Part shown: piece after piece, positions 22,876-31,378 of the stretch
Layout of the letters: each line of letters begins with the position of its first letter
Numbering within the stretch: the first letter of the stretch is position 1
Source: Trebonia sp963822615
Lineage (GTDB): Bacteria; Actinomycetota; Actinomycetes; Streptosporangiales; Streptosporangiaceae
DNA: 64,000 nucleotides
Assembly: GCA_963822615.1 (NCBI GenBank)
Contig: CAWGIM010000015.1
Location: forward strand, 620,001-684,000
Direction: 5' to 3'
Notes under the pieces: model-generated
What the model was told of the DNA's origin: nothing
Databases searched by the model: none
Seen by the model: only the letters and a program-made list of their open reading frames with translations
Program-made: the position numbers and the translations under genes

Positions 22876-25713
22876 ATGTTCCTGTTTGCCCTGCTCGGCC
22901 TCGGTACCGGAGCGATCTACGCCCTGGCCGGGCAGGGGCTCGTCCTGGTCTACCGCGGCTCCGGGGTAGTCAACTTCGCGCAGGGCGCCTTCGCCGCGGT
23001 CGGCGCGCTCACCTTCTACGAGCTGCACGTGCAGTCAGGGGTGCCGACGGCGCTGGCGTTCCTGGCCGGCCTGGTCGTCTCCGGGCTGGCCGGGCTGCTG
23101 ATGCACCTGCTGGTGATGCGCCCGCTGCGCAACGCGCCCGCGCTGACCAGGGTCATCGCCACCCTCGGGGTGATGGTGGCGCTGCAGCAGGCCGGGACGA
23201 TCATCTTCGGCACCCAGATCCGCACCGTGCCGTCGTTCCTGCCGTCCGCCAGCGTGCGGATCGCGGGGACGGCGGTCGGTGAGGACCGGCTGATCCTGCT
23301 CGGGATCGCGCTGGTGGTCTCGGCCGGGCTGTACCTGCTGTACCGCTACAGCCGGTTCGGCGCGGTCACCACCGCGGTCGCGGAGAGCGAGCGGGCGGCG
23401 CAGCTGTCCGGCCACTCGCCCGACCTCATCGCCGCCGCCAACTGGGTCCTCGGCTCGGTGCTGGCCGGGGCGGCGGGCATGCTGGTCGCCCCGATCGTCG
23501 GGCTCAACATCAGCACGCTCATCCTGCTGATCATCCCCGCCCTCGCCACCTGCGTGGTCGCCAGCTTCGACTCGTTCCTCATCGCGCTGCTGGCGTCGCT
23601 GGTCATCGGCATCGCCCAGTCCGAGATCACCCACTACGTCAGCGCGCCGGGCTGGGACCAGGCGGTCCCGTTCCTGGTCGTCATCCTGGTGCTGGTGCTA
23701 CGCGGCCAGGCACTGCCGCTGCGCAGCCACGTGAACGAGCTGCTGCCGGAGATCGGCACCGGGCTGCTGCGGCCGGTGCGCATCATCGCCGCCGTGGCCG
23801 TGATGCTGGTGCTCATCCTGGTCACCAACGCGAACTGGAGCGCCGCGTTCACCACCTCGATCATCGCCAGCATCATCTGCGTGTCCCTGGTGGTGGTGAC
23901 CGGCTACGCCGGCCAGCTCTCGCTGGCCCAGTACGCGATCGCCGGCTGCGGCGGCTACGTGGCCGCGCGGCTGGCGGCGGTCTACGGGCTGCCGTTCCCG
24001 GCCGCCGTCGTCATCGGCGTGGTCGCCGCCGTGCCGGTCGGCCTGGTGGTCGGGCTGCCCGCGCTGCGCACCCGCGGCATCCAGCTCGCCATCGCCACCT
24101 TCGGGCTGGCCTACTCGCTGCAGAGCGTGCTGTTCCAGAGCGTCTCGCTCACCGGCGGGCTCGAGGGGACGGTGCTCGCGTCGCCCACGTTCTTCGGCTG
24201 GAACATCGACACGTCGATCAACCCGAAGAACTACGCCATCATCTGCCTGGCCGCGCTGCTGGTGACCGCGCTGGTCGCGGCCAACATCCGGCGCGGGCGC
24301 TCCGGGCGCCGGCTGGTGGCGGTCCGCGGCAACGAGCGCGCCGCCGCCTCGCTCGGCATCAGCGTCTACGGGGCCAAGCTGTACGCCTTCGCCCTGTCGG
24401 CCGCCATCGCCGGCCTGGGCGGCGTGCTGCTCGCCTTCTCCTCCACCTACGTCGACTTCACCCAGTTCAACGTGTTCGCCTCGATCTCGGTCGTGATCAA
24501 CACCGTCATCAACGGCATCGGGTTCCTGGTCGGCGGCATCCTGGCGGGCGTGGGCGCGGCGGGCGGGGTCACCCCGGCTATCTTCGGCGAGTTCATCTCC
24601 AGCGGCTCGATCAACCAGTACGTCATCCTGGCGCTGGCCGTGCTGCTGATCCCGACCCTGATCAGCTTCCCCAACGGCCTGGCGGCGGCGGTCGTCGGCT
24701 GGCGGCCGCCGGCCGCGGTCAGCCGGCGCCTGCCCGCGCTTGGCGGGCGCTGGACCCGCGCCCGCCCGGTGCGGGCAGGCAGCGGCGCGGCCCGGCCGGA
24801 CGGCGACGGCGACGGCGCTGCCGGCGGTCAGCCGGCCGCCCCGGCGGCGGTCGGCGGCCAGCCGATACCGGCCCAGGTCCCGCCCGCGGTCGCGCACCGG
24901 GTCAGGCCGCACGTGCTCGCGGTCGAGGGCATCTCGGTCCGCTACGGCGGGGTGCGGGCCCTGAACGAGGTATCGCTCGAGGTCCGCCCGGGCGAGGTGG
25001 TCGGCCTCATGGGTCCCAACGGCGCGGGCAAGACCACCTTCATCGACGCGGTGACCGGGTTCACCCGGGTCCGCGGCGGGACGATCCGGCTCGACGGCAA
25101 GCGCGTCGACGGCCTCAGCGCGGGCCAGCGGGCCCGGCTCGGGGTCGGCCGCACGTTCCAGTCGCTGGAGCTGTTCGACCAGCTAAGCGTGCTGGAAAAC
25201 CTGCGCACGGCGTCGGACCGGCGCGATACCCGGGCCTACCTGACCGACCTGGTGTGGCCGCGCAACACCGCGCTGACCCCGGCCGCGCGGTCGGCCATCG
25301 CGATGTTCGGCCTGGGCGAGGACTTCGGCCGGGTGCCGTCGGAGCTGTCGTACGGCCGCCGCCGCCAGGTGGCGATCGCCCGGGCCATCGCCGCCGAGCC
25401 GTCCATCCTGCTGCTCGACGAGCCCGCCGCGGGCCTGCACGAGTCCGAGACCGAGGAACTCGGCCGGATGCTGCGGCGGCTGGCCGAGGAGTGGGGGATC
25501 GGCATCCTGCTCGTGGAGCACGACGTCCCGCTGCTCAACCAGGTATGCGACCGCATCGTGGTGATGGACTTCGGGTCGGTGATCGCCTCTGGCCCGCCGG
25601 CCGACATCCGCCGCGACCCGCGGGTAATCGCCGCCTACCTGGGCGAGGAGCACGCGGACGGCGCGCCAGCACCCCAGGCCGTCAAGGAGGAGGTGGGCGG
25701 TGATGCCCGCTGA
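22876..25713 (+). CDS. Branched-chain-type ABC transporter, fused LivH-LivM permeases and LivG ATPase
   Basis: 945 residues combining three normally separate proteins. Residues about 1-290 are LivH-like (FALLGLGTGAIYALAGQGLVLVYRGSGVVNFAQG, split here by eye). About 310-610 are LivM-like (VTGYAGQLSLAQYAIAGCGGYVAA and a typical PALRTRGIQLAIATFGLAY). After a linker rich in Ala/Gly, about 680-930 form the ATPase with Walker A GPNGAGKTT (about 713), signature ELSYGRRRQ (about 820), Walker B SILLLDEPAAG and H-loop LLVEHD. LivH-LivM fusions exist; carrying LivG too is less common. It would take up a substrate delivered by the preceding lipoprotein. The next gene, LivF, overlaps its end. Confidence 0.92.
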   Translation: MFLFALLGLGTGAIYALAGQGLVLVYRGSGVVNFAQGAFAAVGALTFYELHVQSGVPTALAFLAGLVVSGLAGLLMHLLVMRPLRNAPALTRVIATLGVMVALQQAGTIIFGTQIRTVPSFLPSASVRIAGTAVGEDRLILLGIALVVSAGLYLLYRYSRFGAVTTAVAESERAAQLSGHSPDLIAAANWVLGSVLAGAAGMLVAPIVGLNISTLILLIIPALATCVVASFDSFLIALLASLVIGIAQSEITHYVSAPGWDQAVPFLVVILVLVLRGQALPLRSHVNELLPEIGTGLLRPVRIIAAVAVMLVLILVTNANWSAAFTTSIIASIICVSLVVVTGYAGQLSLAQYAIAGCGGYVAARLAAVYGLPFPAAVVIGVVAAVPVGLVVGLPALRTRGIQLAIATFGLAYSLQSVLFQSVSLTGGLEGTVLASPTFFGWNIDTSINPKNYAIICLAALLVTALVAANIRRGRSGRRLVAVRGNERAAASLGISVYGAKLYAFALSAAIAGLGGVLLAFSSTYVDFTQFNVFASISVVINTVINGIGFLVGGILAGVGAAGGVTPAIFGEFISSGSINQYVILALAVLLIPTLISFPNGLAAAVVGWRPPAAVSRRLPALGGRWTRARPVRAGSGAARPDGDGDGAAGGQPAAPAAVGGQPIPAQVPPAVAHRVRPHVLAVEGISVRYGGVRALNEVSLEVRPGEVVGLMGPNGAGKTTFIDAVTGFTRVRGGTIRLDGKRVDGLSAGQRARLGVGRTFQSLELFDQLSVLENLRTASDRRDTRAYLTDLVWPRNTALTPAARSAIAMFGLGEDFGRVPSELSYGRRRQVAIARAIAAEPSILLLDEPAAGLHESETEELGRMLRRLAEEWGIGILLVEHDVPLLNQVCDRIVVMDFGSVIASGPPADIRRDPRVIAAYLGEEHADGAPAPQAVKEEVGGDAR

Positions 25714-26452
25714 CATGGCAACCGCGCCTGATCGCGGCGCCGGGCCGGCCCTGCAGGCACGGGACCTGCAGGCCGGGTACCGCGGGGTGCCCTGCGTCCG
25801 CGGCGTCAGCATCGACGTCAACCCGGGTGAGATCGTGGTGATCCTCGGCCCGAACGGCGCGGGCAAGACCACCACCCTGCTCACCCTGTCCGGGGCGCTG
25901 CCCACCCTGGGCGGCGACGTGCTGTGGCGGGGCGCCCCGACCAAGGCGGGGCTGCACCGCCGGGTGGCGGGCGGCCTCGGGGTGATACCGGAGGAGCGCT
26001 CGATCACCTCGCGGCTGTCGGTGCGGGACAACCTCCGCATCGGCCCGGGCCCGGTGGACCGCGCGCTCAACCTGTTCCCCGAGCTGAAGCCGCTGCAACG
26101 GCGCCGGGCGGGGCTGCTGTCGGGCGGTGAGCAGCGGATGCTGGCGACCGCGCGGGCGCTGGCGGCCGAGCCGTCGGTGCTGCTGGCGGACGAGCTGTCG
26201 CTCGGCCTCGCCCCGCTGATCGTCACCCGGCTGATGCGGGCGCTGCGCGAGGCGGCCGACCGCGGCACCGGGGTGCTGCTGGTGGAGCAGCACGCCCGCC
26301 AGGCCCTCGCGGTGGCCGACCGGGCCTACGTCCTGCGCCGCGGCCGTATCGTATGGACCGGGCCTGCCGCCGAGGCACGGACGAGCCTGCGCAGCATCGA
26401 GCAGGCGTACCTCGGGGAGGACGAGCCGAGCGAGAAGGAGACACCCCGATAA
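25700..26452 (+). CDS. ABC transporter ATP-binding protein, LivF type
   Basis: 250 residues. Walker A GPNGAGKTTTLL, signature LLSGGEQRML, Walker B SVLLADELSLGLAP (Glu directly after Asp) and switch His in LLVEQHARQA. It pairs with the ATPase domain at the end of the preceding fusion, giving the usual heterodimer. Start may be GTG 25700 or ATG 25703, both overlapping the upstream stop (25713), which implies coupled translation. The following gene starts 11 nt downstream. Confidence 0.93.
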   Translation: MMPADMATAPDRGAGPALQARDLQAGYRGVPCVRGVSIDVNPGEIVVILGPNGAGKTTTLLTLSGALPTLGGDVLWRGAPTKAGLHRRVAGGLGVIPEERSITSRLSVRDNLRIGPGPVDRALNLFPELKPLQRRRAGLLSGGEQRMLATARALAAEPSVLLADELSLGLAPLIVTRLMRALREAADRGTGVLLVEQHARQALAVADRAYVLRRGRIVWTGPAAEARTSLRSIEQAYLGEDEPSEKETPR

Positions 26453-26463
26453 CCGCTCCATCC

Positions 26464-27630
26464 ATGAACCCGGCGTCGGTCACCGTCGTCGGCGCGGGCC
26501 TGGCCGGCCTGCGCACCGTCGAGAGCCTGCGGCGCCGCGGCTATCACGGCCGGGTCGTCCTCATCGGCGCCGAGCCGCACCTGCCCTACGACCGCCCGCC
26601 GCTGTCCAAGCAGGTGCTGCGGGGCGAGCACGACGAGCCCTGGCTGCTGCCCGCCGACGGGCTGGCCGGGCTGGACGCGGAGGTCGTGCTCGGCCACCGG
26701 GTCACCGAGCTGGACACCGCCCGCCGGGCGGTCCGCGGCCCGGACGGCTGGCGGCCGTACGACGTGCTCGTCATCGCCACCGGGCTGAGCCCGCGCCGGG
26801 TACCCGGTCTCGGCGGCAGCGTGCTGCGCACCCTGGACGAGTCCCGCGCGCTGCGCGCCCGGCTGCGCCCCGGGAGCCGGCTGGCGGTGGTCGGGGCCGG
26901 GCTCATCGGCTGCGAGGTGGCCGCCAGCGCCCGCTCGGCCGGGGTCGAGGTTGACCTCATCGACGTGCTGCCCGGGCCGCTGGTCCGGGTGGTCGGCGAG
27001 CCGGTGTGCGACCTGGTGGCCGCCCTGCACCGGGAGCACGGCGTCCGGCTGCACATGAACGCCGGCGCCACCCGCGTCGACGACGGTGCCGCGGAAGGCA
27101 GTGACCACGCGATAAGGCTGGCGCTCTCCGACGGCACCCGGCTCGACGCCGACGTGCTGCTGCAGGCAGTCGGCGGGGTGCCGGATACCGGCTGGCTGGC
27201 GGGCAGCGGGCTGACCCTGGACGACGGCATCGCCTGCGACGCCGGCGGCCGCGCGGCTGACGGCGTCTACGCGGCCGGCGACGTGGCCCGCTGGGACGGC
27301 CACCGCGGCGAGCACTGGACCAACGCGGGGGAGCAGGCCGACCGGGTGGCCGCCGCCATCCTCGGCCAGCAGCCGCCGCCCGCCGCCCCCGCCTACTGGT
27401 GGAGCGACCAGTACGACATCAAGCTGCAGGGCATGGGCAGCCTGCACCCCGACGACCAGGTGCACCTGCTCCGCTACGGGCCGAAGGAGCGCCCCCTGGC
27501 GCTCTACGAGCGGGCGGGGCTGCTGACTGGGGTGGTCGGCTTCTCGGTCCCCGCGGCGGTGATGAAGCTGCGGGCCGACATCATCGCCGGCACCCCGGCC
27601 GCTACCGTCCTCGACCGGCTAGCGCGCTAG
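26464..27630 (+). CDS. FAD-dependent ferredoxin reductase-like NAD(P)H oxidoreductase
   Basis: 388 residues from ATG 26464 (the frame extends upstream over LivF but is not coding there). Two dinucleotide-binding motifs are visible: FAD at VVGAGLAGLRTVESLRRRG and NAD(P)H at AVVGAGLIGCEVAASARS. PYDRPPLSKQVL and DGVYAAGDVARWDG are signatures of ferredoxin reductases serving Rieske oxygenases and P450s. The C-terminal reductase domain includes ILGQQPPPAAPAYWWSDQYD. It probably feeds electrons to an oxygenase in the island, for example the P450 at 48.5 kb (inference). No ferredoxin gene is adjacent. Confidence 0.9.
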   Translation: MNPASVTVVGAGLAGLRTVESLRRRGYHGRVVLIGAEPHLPYDRPPLSKQVLRGEHDEPWLLPADGLAGLDAEVVLGHRVTELDTARRAVRGPDGWRPYDVLVIATGLSPRRVPGLGGSVLRTLDESRALRARLRPGSRLAVVGAGLIGCEVAASARSAGVEVDLIDVLPGPLVRVVGEPVCDLVAALHREHGVRLHMNAGATRVDDGAAEGSDHAIRLALSDGTRLDADVLLQAVGGVPDTGWLAGSGLTLDDGIACDAGGRAADGVYAAGDVARWDGHRGEHWTNAGEQADRVAAAILGQQPPPAAPAYWWSDQYDIKLQGMGSLHPDDQVHLLRYGPKERPLALYERAGLLTGVVGFSVPAAVMKLRADIIAGTPAATVLDRLAR

Positions 27631-27664
27631 CCCGGCACCACCGTCACCGGAAGGAACACCGCGC

Positions 27665-28135
27665 ATGACAGCGACCGTCCCCGCCAAGGAGAGCCCGGCC
27701 AAGGAGAGCCTCGAGGACCGCGTCCGGCGGCTGGAGGACCGCCAGGAGATCCTGCAGAGCCTGATCGACTACGGCGAGCTGCTCGACACCCGCGACCTCG
27801 ACGCCTGGGCCGAGCTGTGGGCCGAGGACGGCGAGTTCGAGATGAGCACCGGGCGGCTGGCCAGGGGCCGCCAGTCGATCAAGGACATGCTGGCCGCGGT
27901 GATCGCCGGCAGCACCGAGTCGGTGCTGCACCTGGAGATCAACCCGCGCATCACCCTCGACGGCGACCAGGCCAGCTCGACCATGCTCTACGCGGTCGCC
28001 AAGACCCAGGACGACGGCCTCACCCGGGTGATCTTCCTCGGCCACCACCACAGCAGGCACGTGCGGACCGCGGACGGCTGGAAGATCAGCTACCGCCGCA
28101 ACGTCGTCGACCTGCCGGAGACCGGTCACCCGTAG
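27665..28135 (+). CDS. SnoaL-like/NTF2-fold protein
   Basis: 156 residues with the pattern of the SnoaL-like domain: an N-terminal helix (LEDRVRRLEDRQEILQSLIDYGE), LLDTRDLDAWAELWAEDGEF, and C-terminal beta strands (HHHSRHVRTADGWKISYRRNVVDL). Related small proteins include hydratases, isomerases and beta subunits of ring-hydroxylating dioxygenases; a cone-shaped hydrophobic pocket is common to all. An RBS-like GGAAGG precedes ATG 27665. It is 34 nt after the reductase, so probably co-transcribed. Catalytic role unknown. Confidence 0.85.
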   Translation: MTATVPAKESPAKESLEDRVRRLEDRQEILQSLIDYGELLDTRDLDAWAELWAEDGEFEMSTGRLARGRQSIKDMLAAVIAGSTESVLHLEINPRITLDGDQASSTMLYAVAKTQDDGLTRVIFLGHHHSRHVRTADGWKISYRRNVVDLPETGHP

Positions 28136-28170
28136 CGGGCCAGCCGCACCCGTTCGGGCTGCCCTGGTTC

Positions 28171-28770
28171 TTACTGCTGTCCCGGCTTCAGCTCCACCCA
28201 CAGCCCCTCGGCGTCGCAGCACAGCCGGCTGCCGTCGCGGATCTCGCCGGTGACCACCCGCTTGCGGCCGTCGATGCTGACCAGCCGGGCGGTGACCTGC
28301 AGGTCCCGGTCGGCGGGGGTGATCGAGCGGTAGTTGACGTGCAGGTAAGCGGTGCGCGCGAGCCCCGGGCCGACCCGGTGCGAGACACTGCCGAGCAGCT
28401 CGTCGAGCACCACCGCCACGGCGCCCCCGTGCACCGCCCCGTTCACGCCGACGTAGTAGCGGCCGAAGCGGACCGTCGCCCGCAGCCCGTCGGCGTCTAG
28501 CTGGTCGATGATCATCCGGGGCGACATCGTCTGCCCCCGGGACGGCAGGTCGGACCGGCGGCCGAACACCCGCTGCCCCTCCGGCACCTGGACCGCCTCC
28601 AGCTCGGCCGACCAGCGGCTCAGCGTAGCCCGCATCTCGCGCAGCAGCTCCGGGCCGGGGCGGGCGCCGGGCAGCTCGTCGTTGAACCCGCGCAGCGCCT
28701 CGATCATCCGCGCGAACTCGTCGTCCGCGGTCCCGCCGGCCGGGCCGGGCACGGTGCTGGTGTCGGTCAT
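28171..28770 (-). CDS. PaaI-type hotdog thioesterase
   Basis: 199 residues. The hotdog motif is GAVHGGAVAVVLDELLG (HGG followed by the helix with Asp/Glu), then YLHVNYRSITPADRDLQV and the closing strand RKRVVTGEIRDGSRLCCDAEGLWV. It hydrolyses an acyl- or aryl-CoA thioester, probably a safety valve that frees CoA in the catabolic pathway. It is divergent from the acyl-CoA dehydrogenase at 28931; the shared promoter region carries regulon motif copy 3. Confidence 0.88.
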   Translation of the reverse strand: MTDTSTVPGPAGGTADDEFARMIEALRGFNDELPGARPGPELLREMRATLSRWSAELEAVQVPEGQRVFGRRSDLPSRGQTMSPRMIIDQLDADGLRATVRFGRYYVGVNGAVHGGAVAVVLDELLGSVSHRVGPGLARTAYLHVNYRSITPADRDLQVTARLVSIDGRKRVVTGEIRDGSRLCCDAEGLWVELKPGQQ

Positions 28771-28865
28771 GCCGTCTACTCTGTCCTCTCGGTAAACCCT
28801 GGGCCCGTTCGGGTAAGCCTCGGGGTCAACGTGGTCCCGGGGCTGGTGCCGGGCTCTCCGGAGAA

Positions 28866-28880
28866 TTATACTGCGTCTAA
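28866..28880. promoter_or_regulatory. Regulon motif copy 3 (thioesterase / acyl-CoA dehydrogenase divergent promoter)
   Basis: TTATACT-G-CGTCTAA, two mismatches to the consensus. It lies 95 bp upstream of the thioesterase start and 50 bp upstream of the acyl-CoA dehydrogenase GTG, so it can serve both. Confidence 0.6.
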
Positions 28881-28930
28881 ATACGGTGCGGCTCGCAAGC
28901 CTGCGGCCAGCAGATCCGGAAGGGAACAGC

Positions 28931-30085
28931 GTGGATCCCGAGCTATCTGACGATCAGCGGCTTCTGCTCGAAGCCACCGAGAGCTTCATCAAGGCCGCCC
29001 TGCCGCTGGCGCGCGTCCGCGAGCTGATCGACGCCGGCCCCCGCGACATCGGGGGAGGCGACACCGGCCTTGCGGTGGGCCCCGCCTACCGCAAGCAGGC
29101 GGCCGAGCTCGGCTGGTTCGCCTTCCTCGCCCCCGAGGACCTCGGCGGCGGCGGCGTGTCGGGCGAGGGGCTGCGCGACGCGGCCATCTTCGCCGAGCTG
29201 CGCGGCCGCTCGCTGCAGCCGGGCAACTTCACCGACACCAACGTGGTGGTTTCCGCGCTCACCGCCCACGGCTCGGCCCAGCAGCGCGAAGCGGTGCTGC
29301 CCGCGCTGGTGGCGGGGGAGGCGGCCGCCGCCTGGGCGGTGGCCGGCCCGGCGGGCGACTGGTCGGGCCCGGCCGGCGTCACCGCCACCGAGGCCGACGG
29401 CGGCTACCGGCTGTCGGGGGCCAAGGCCCTGGTGACCGAGGCCCAGGCGGCGGACTGGCTGCTGGTCACCGCGGCCGCGCCGGGCGGCCCGGCGCAGTTC
29501 CTGCTGCCCGCGTCCGCGCCCGGGCTGACGGTAGAGGTCATGCCGGGCCTCGACCTGACCCGCCGCCTCGGCCGGGTCCGCTTCGATGACGTGCTGGCCG
29601 CCCCGGCGGCCGCGGTCGGCGAGCCCGGCGCGGCCGGGCCCGCGATCGCCGCCCAGCTCGACGTGGCCTGCGTGCTGTCGGTCGCCGAGACCGCGGGGGC
29701 CATGCAGTACCTGTTCGACCTGAGCCTGCAGTACAGCAAGGACCGCATCGCCTTCGGCCGCCCGATCGGGTCGTTCCAGGCGCTCAAGCACCAGCTCGCC
29801 GACACCAGCCTGGCGGTCGAGCTGAGCCACGCCTGCGCGACCGGCGCGGCCAAGGCGGTCCAGGCCGGGGGTCCCGGCGCGGGCGAGGCGGCCAGCCTGG
29901 CCAAGTCGTTCATCGGCGACGCGGCGGTGGAGGTGGCGCACAAGTCCTGGCAGATCTTCGGCGGCATCTCCTACACCTGGGAGCACGACTTCCACTTCTA
30001 CCTGCGCAGGCTCAGCACCGACGCCGCGCTCTACGGTTCGCCCGCCTGGCACCGCGAACGAGTCTGTCAGCTGGCCGGAGTCTGA
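28931..30085 (+). CDS. Acyl-CoA dehydrogenase (smaller subunit type)
   Basis: 384 residues from GTG 28931 (MDPELSDDQRLLLEATESF), chosen because GGAAGGGAAC precedes it and homologues begin like this. Domains: N-terminal helical (DQRLLLEATESFIKAAL), middle beta-barrel and a C-terminal helical domain with DRIAFGRPIGSFQALKHQLA, ending at the FAD-binding IFGGISYTWEHDFHFYLRR. The sequence is of the divergent kind found as one half of heteromeric acyl-CoA dehydrogenases for steroid or terpenoid acids. The second acyl-CoA dehydrogenase 30 nt downstream would be its partner (inference). No obvious catalytic Glu at the usual loop, which supports that. Confidence 0.9.
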   Translation: MDPELSDDQRLLLEATESFIKAALPLARVRELIDAGPRDIGGGDTGLAVGPAYRKQAAELGWFAFLAPEDLGGGGVSGEGLRDAAIFAELRGRSLQPGNFTDTNVVVSALTAHGSAQQREAVLPALVAGEAAAAWAVAGPAGDWSGPAGVTATEADGGYRLSGAKALVTEAQAADWLLVTAAAPGGPAQFLLPASAPGLTVEVMPGLDLTRRLGRVRFDDVLAAPAAAVGEPGAAGPAIAAQLDVACVLSVAETAGAMQYLFDLSLQYSKDRIAFGRPIGSFQALKHQLADTSLAVELSHACATGAAKAVQAGGPGAGEAASLAKSFIGDAAVEVAHKSWQIFGGISYTWEHDFHFYLRRLSTDAALYGSPAWHRERVCQLAGV

Positions 30086-30115
30086 TTTTTCATCCGAACG
30101 GAAGGTGGCTCCGCC

Positions 30116-31378
30116 ATGAACGCAGCACCCGATCTGGAGACCTACCGCCGGCAGGCCAGGCAGTGGCTGTCGGAGAACCTCGAGCCGCGCGAGGAGGGCA
30201 AGGCGAGCCGCGAGCGCGGCGGCGGGCACGACTCGCCCGAGGACTACCTGCCCGCCCGGGCGCTGCAGAAGAAGATTCACCAGGCCGGCTACGCCGGCAT
30301 CGACTGGCCGACCGAGTACGGCGGCCAGGGGCTGACCCGGGCCCACGCCCGCGCCTTCGCCGAGGAGGCGCGCGCCTACCAGACCCCGGAACTCGGCCAC
30401 GCGGGCGGGACCACGTTCGGTCCGGTCGGCAGCACGCTGCTCAAGCACGCCTCGGCCGACTTCCTGACCAGGCACGGGCCGAAGATCCTGGCCGCCGACG
30501 AGCTGTTCGTGCAGCTCTTCTCCGAGCCCGCCGCCGGGTCGGACATGGCCGGCATCCTCACCCGGGCCGACCGCGACGGCGACGACTGGGTGATCACCGG
30601 GTCGAAGATCTGGACCAGCGGCGCCCACTACGCCGACTACGGCATGTGCCTGGCCCGCACCAACTGGGACGCGCCCAAGCACCGCGGCCTGACCTGGTTC
30701 GCGGTGCCGCTGCGGGCCCCCGGGGTCATCGTGCAGCCCATCCGCGAGATCACCGGCGGGGCCGAGTTCTGCCAGGAGTTCCTGGACGGCGTGCGGGTGA
30801 GCCAGCACGAGGTGATCGGCGAGGTCGACGCGGGCTGGACCGTCGCCCAGACGATGCTGCTGGCGGAGCGCGGCTCGGGCCGGGAGGACCCGGTGAACAT
30901 GCCCGCGACCCAGCCCCAGACGATCGACCCGGTGCTGCTGCGGGTGGCCGAAGAGGCCGGGCGGCGCCAGGACCCGGTGGCCCGCCAGGCCATCGCCAAG
31001 ATCCACGCCGGCCAGTGGGCCCGCGGGCAGTTCGGCACCCGGATCGGCGGCCTCATGGCGGCCGGCGGAAAGCCGCCGGCCGGCCTCGCCTCCTACTGGA
31101 AGCTGGCCGAGGGCGTGCGGGTGCCCGAGCGGGCCCGGCTGCTGCTCGAGATCGGCCAGGGGACCTCGCTCACCTGGGAGCCGGGGGCCGAGGGGGGCGA
31201 CGACGTGGCCAACGAGTACCTGAACAGCCGCGTCTGGTCGATCGCGGGCGGCTCCAACGAGATGCAGCGCAACGCCATCAGCGAGCAGATACTCGGCCTG
31301 CCGCGCGAGCCCAGCTTCGACCGCGGCAAGCCGTTCCGTGAGGTCACCCGCGACGCCAGGAACTGGGGGAACTCATGA
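30116..31378 (+). CDS. Acyl-CoA dehydrogenase (larger subunit type)
   Basis: 420 residues. N-terminal extension with QWLSENLEPREEGK, then the ACAD core: GIDWPTEYGGQGL, LFSEPAAGSDMAG (flavin/substrate loop) and the C-terminal signature WSIAGGSNEMQRNAISEQILGLPR. It oxidises an acyl-CoA to the 2-enoyl-CoA with FAD. RBS GGAAGG lies before ATG 30116. Its stop overlaps the next gene (ATGA at 31375), so the pair of dehydrogenases and the reductase-like protein form one operon. Steroid-degrading actinobacteria often need two different ACAD subunits in an alpha2beta2 arrangement. Confidence 0.92.
   Translation: MNAAPDLETYRRQARQWLSENLEPREEGKASRERGGGHDSPEDYLPARALQKKIHQAGYAGIDWPTEYGGQGLTRAHARAFAEEARAYQTPELGHAGGTTFGPVGSTLLKHASADFLTRHGPKILAADELFVQLFSEPAAGSDMAGILTRADRDGDDWVITGSKIWTSGAHYADYGMCLARTNWDAPKHRGLTWFAVPLRAPGVIVQPIREITGGAEFCQEFLDGVRVSQHEVIGEVDAGWTVAQTMLLAERGSGREDPVNMPATQPQTIDPVLLRVAEEAGRRQDPVARQAIAKIHAGQWARGQFGTRIGGLMAAGGKPPAGLASYWKLAEGVRVPERARLLLEIGQGTSLTWEPGAEGGDDVANEYLNSRVWSIAGGSNEMQRNAISEQILGLPREPSFDRGKPFREVTRDARNWGNS

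Noticed and set aside
28943..31006. Long minus-strand frame (687 codons) across the two acyl-CoA dehydrogenases
   Set aside because: Shadow of genuine genes on the other strand; no signature sequences and no RBS.
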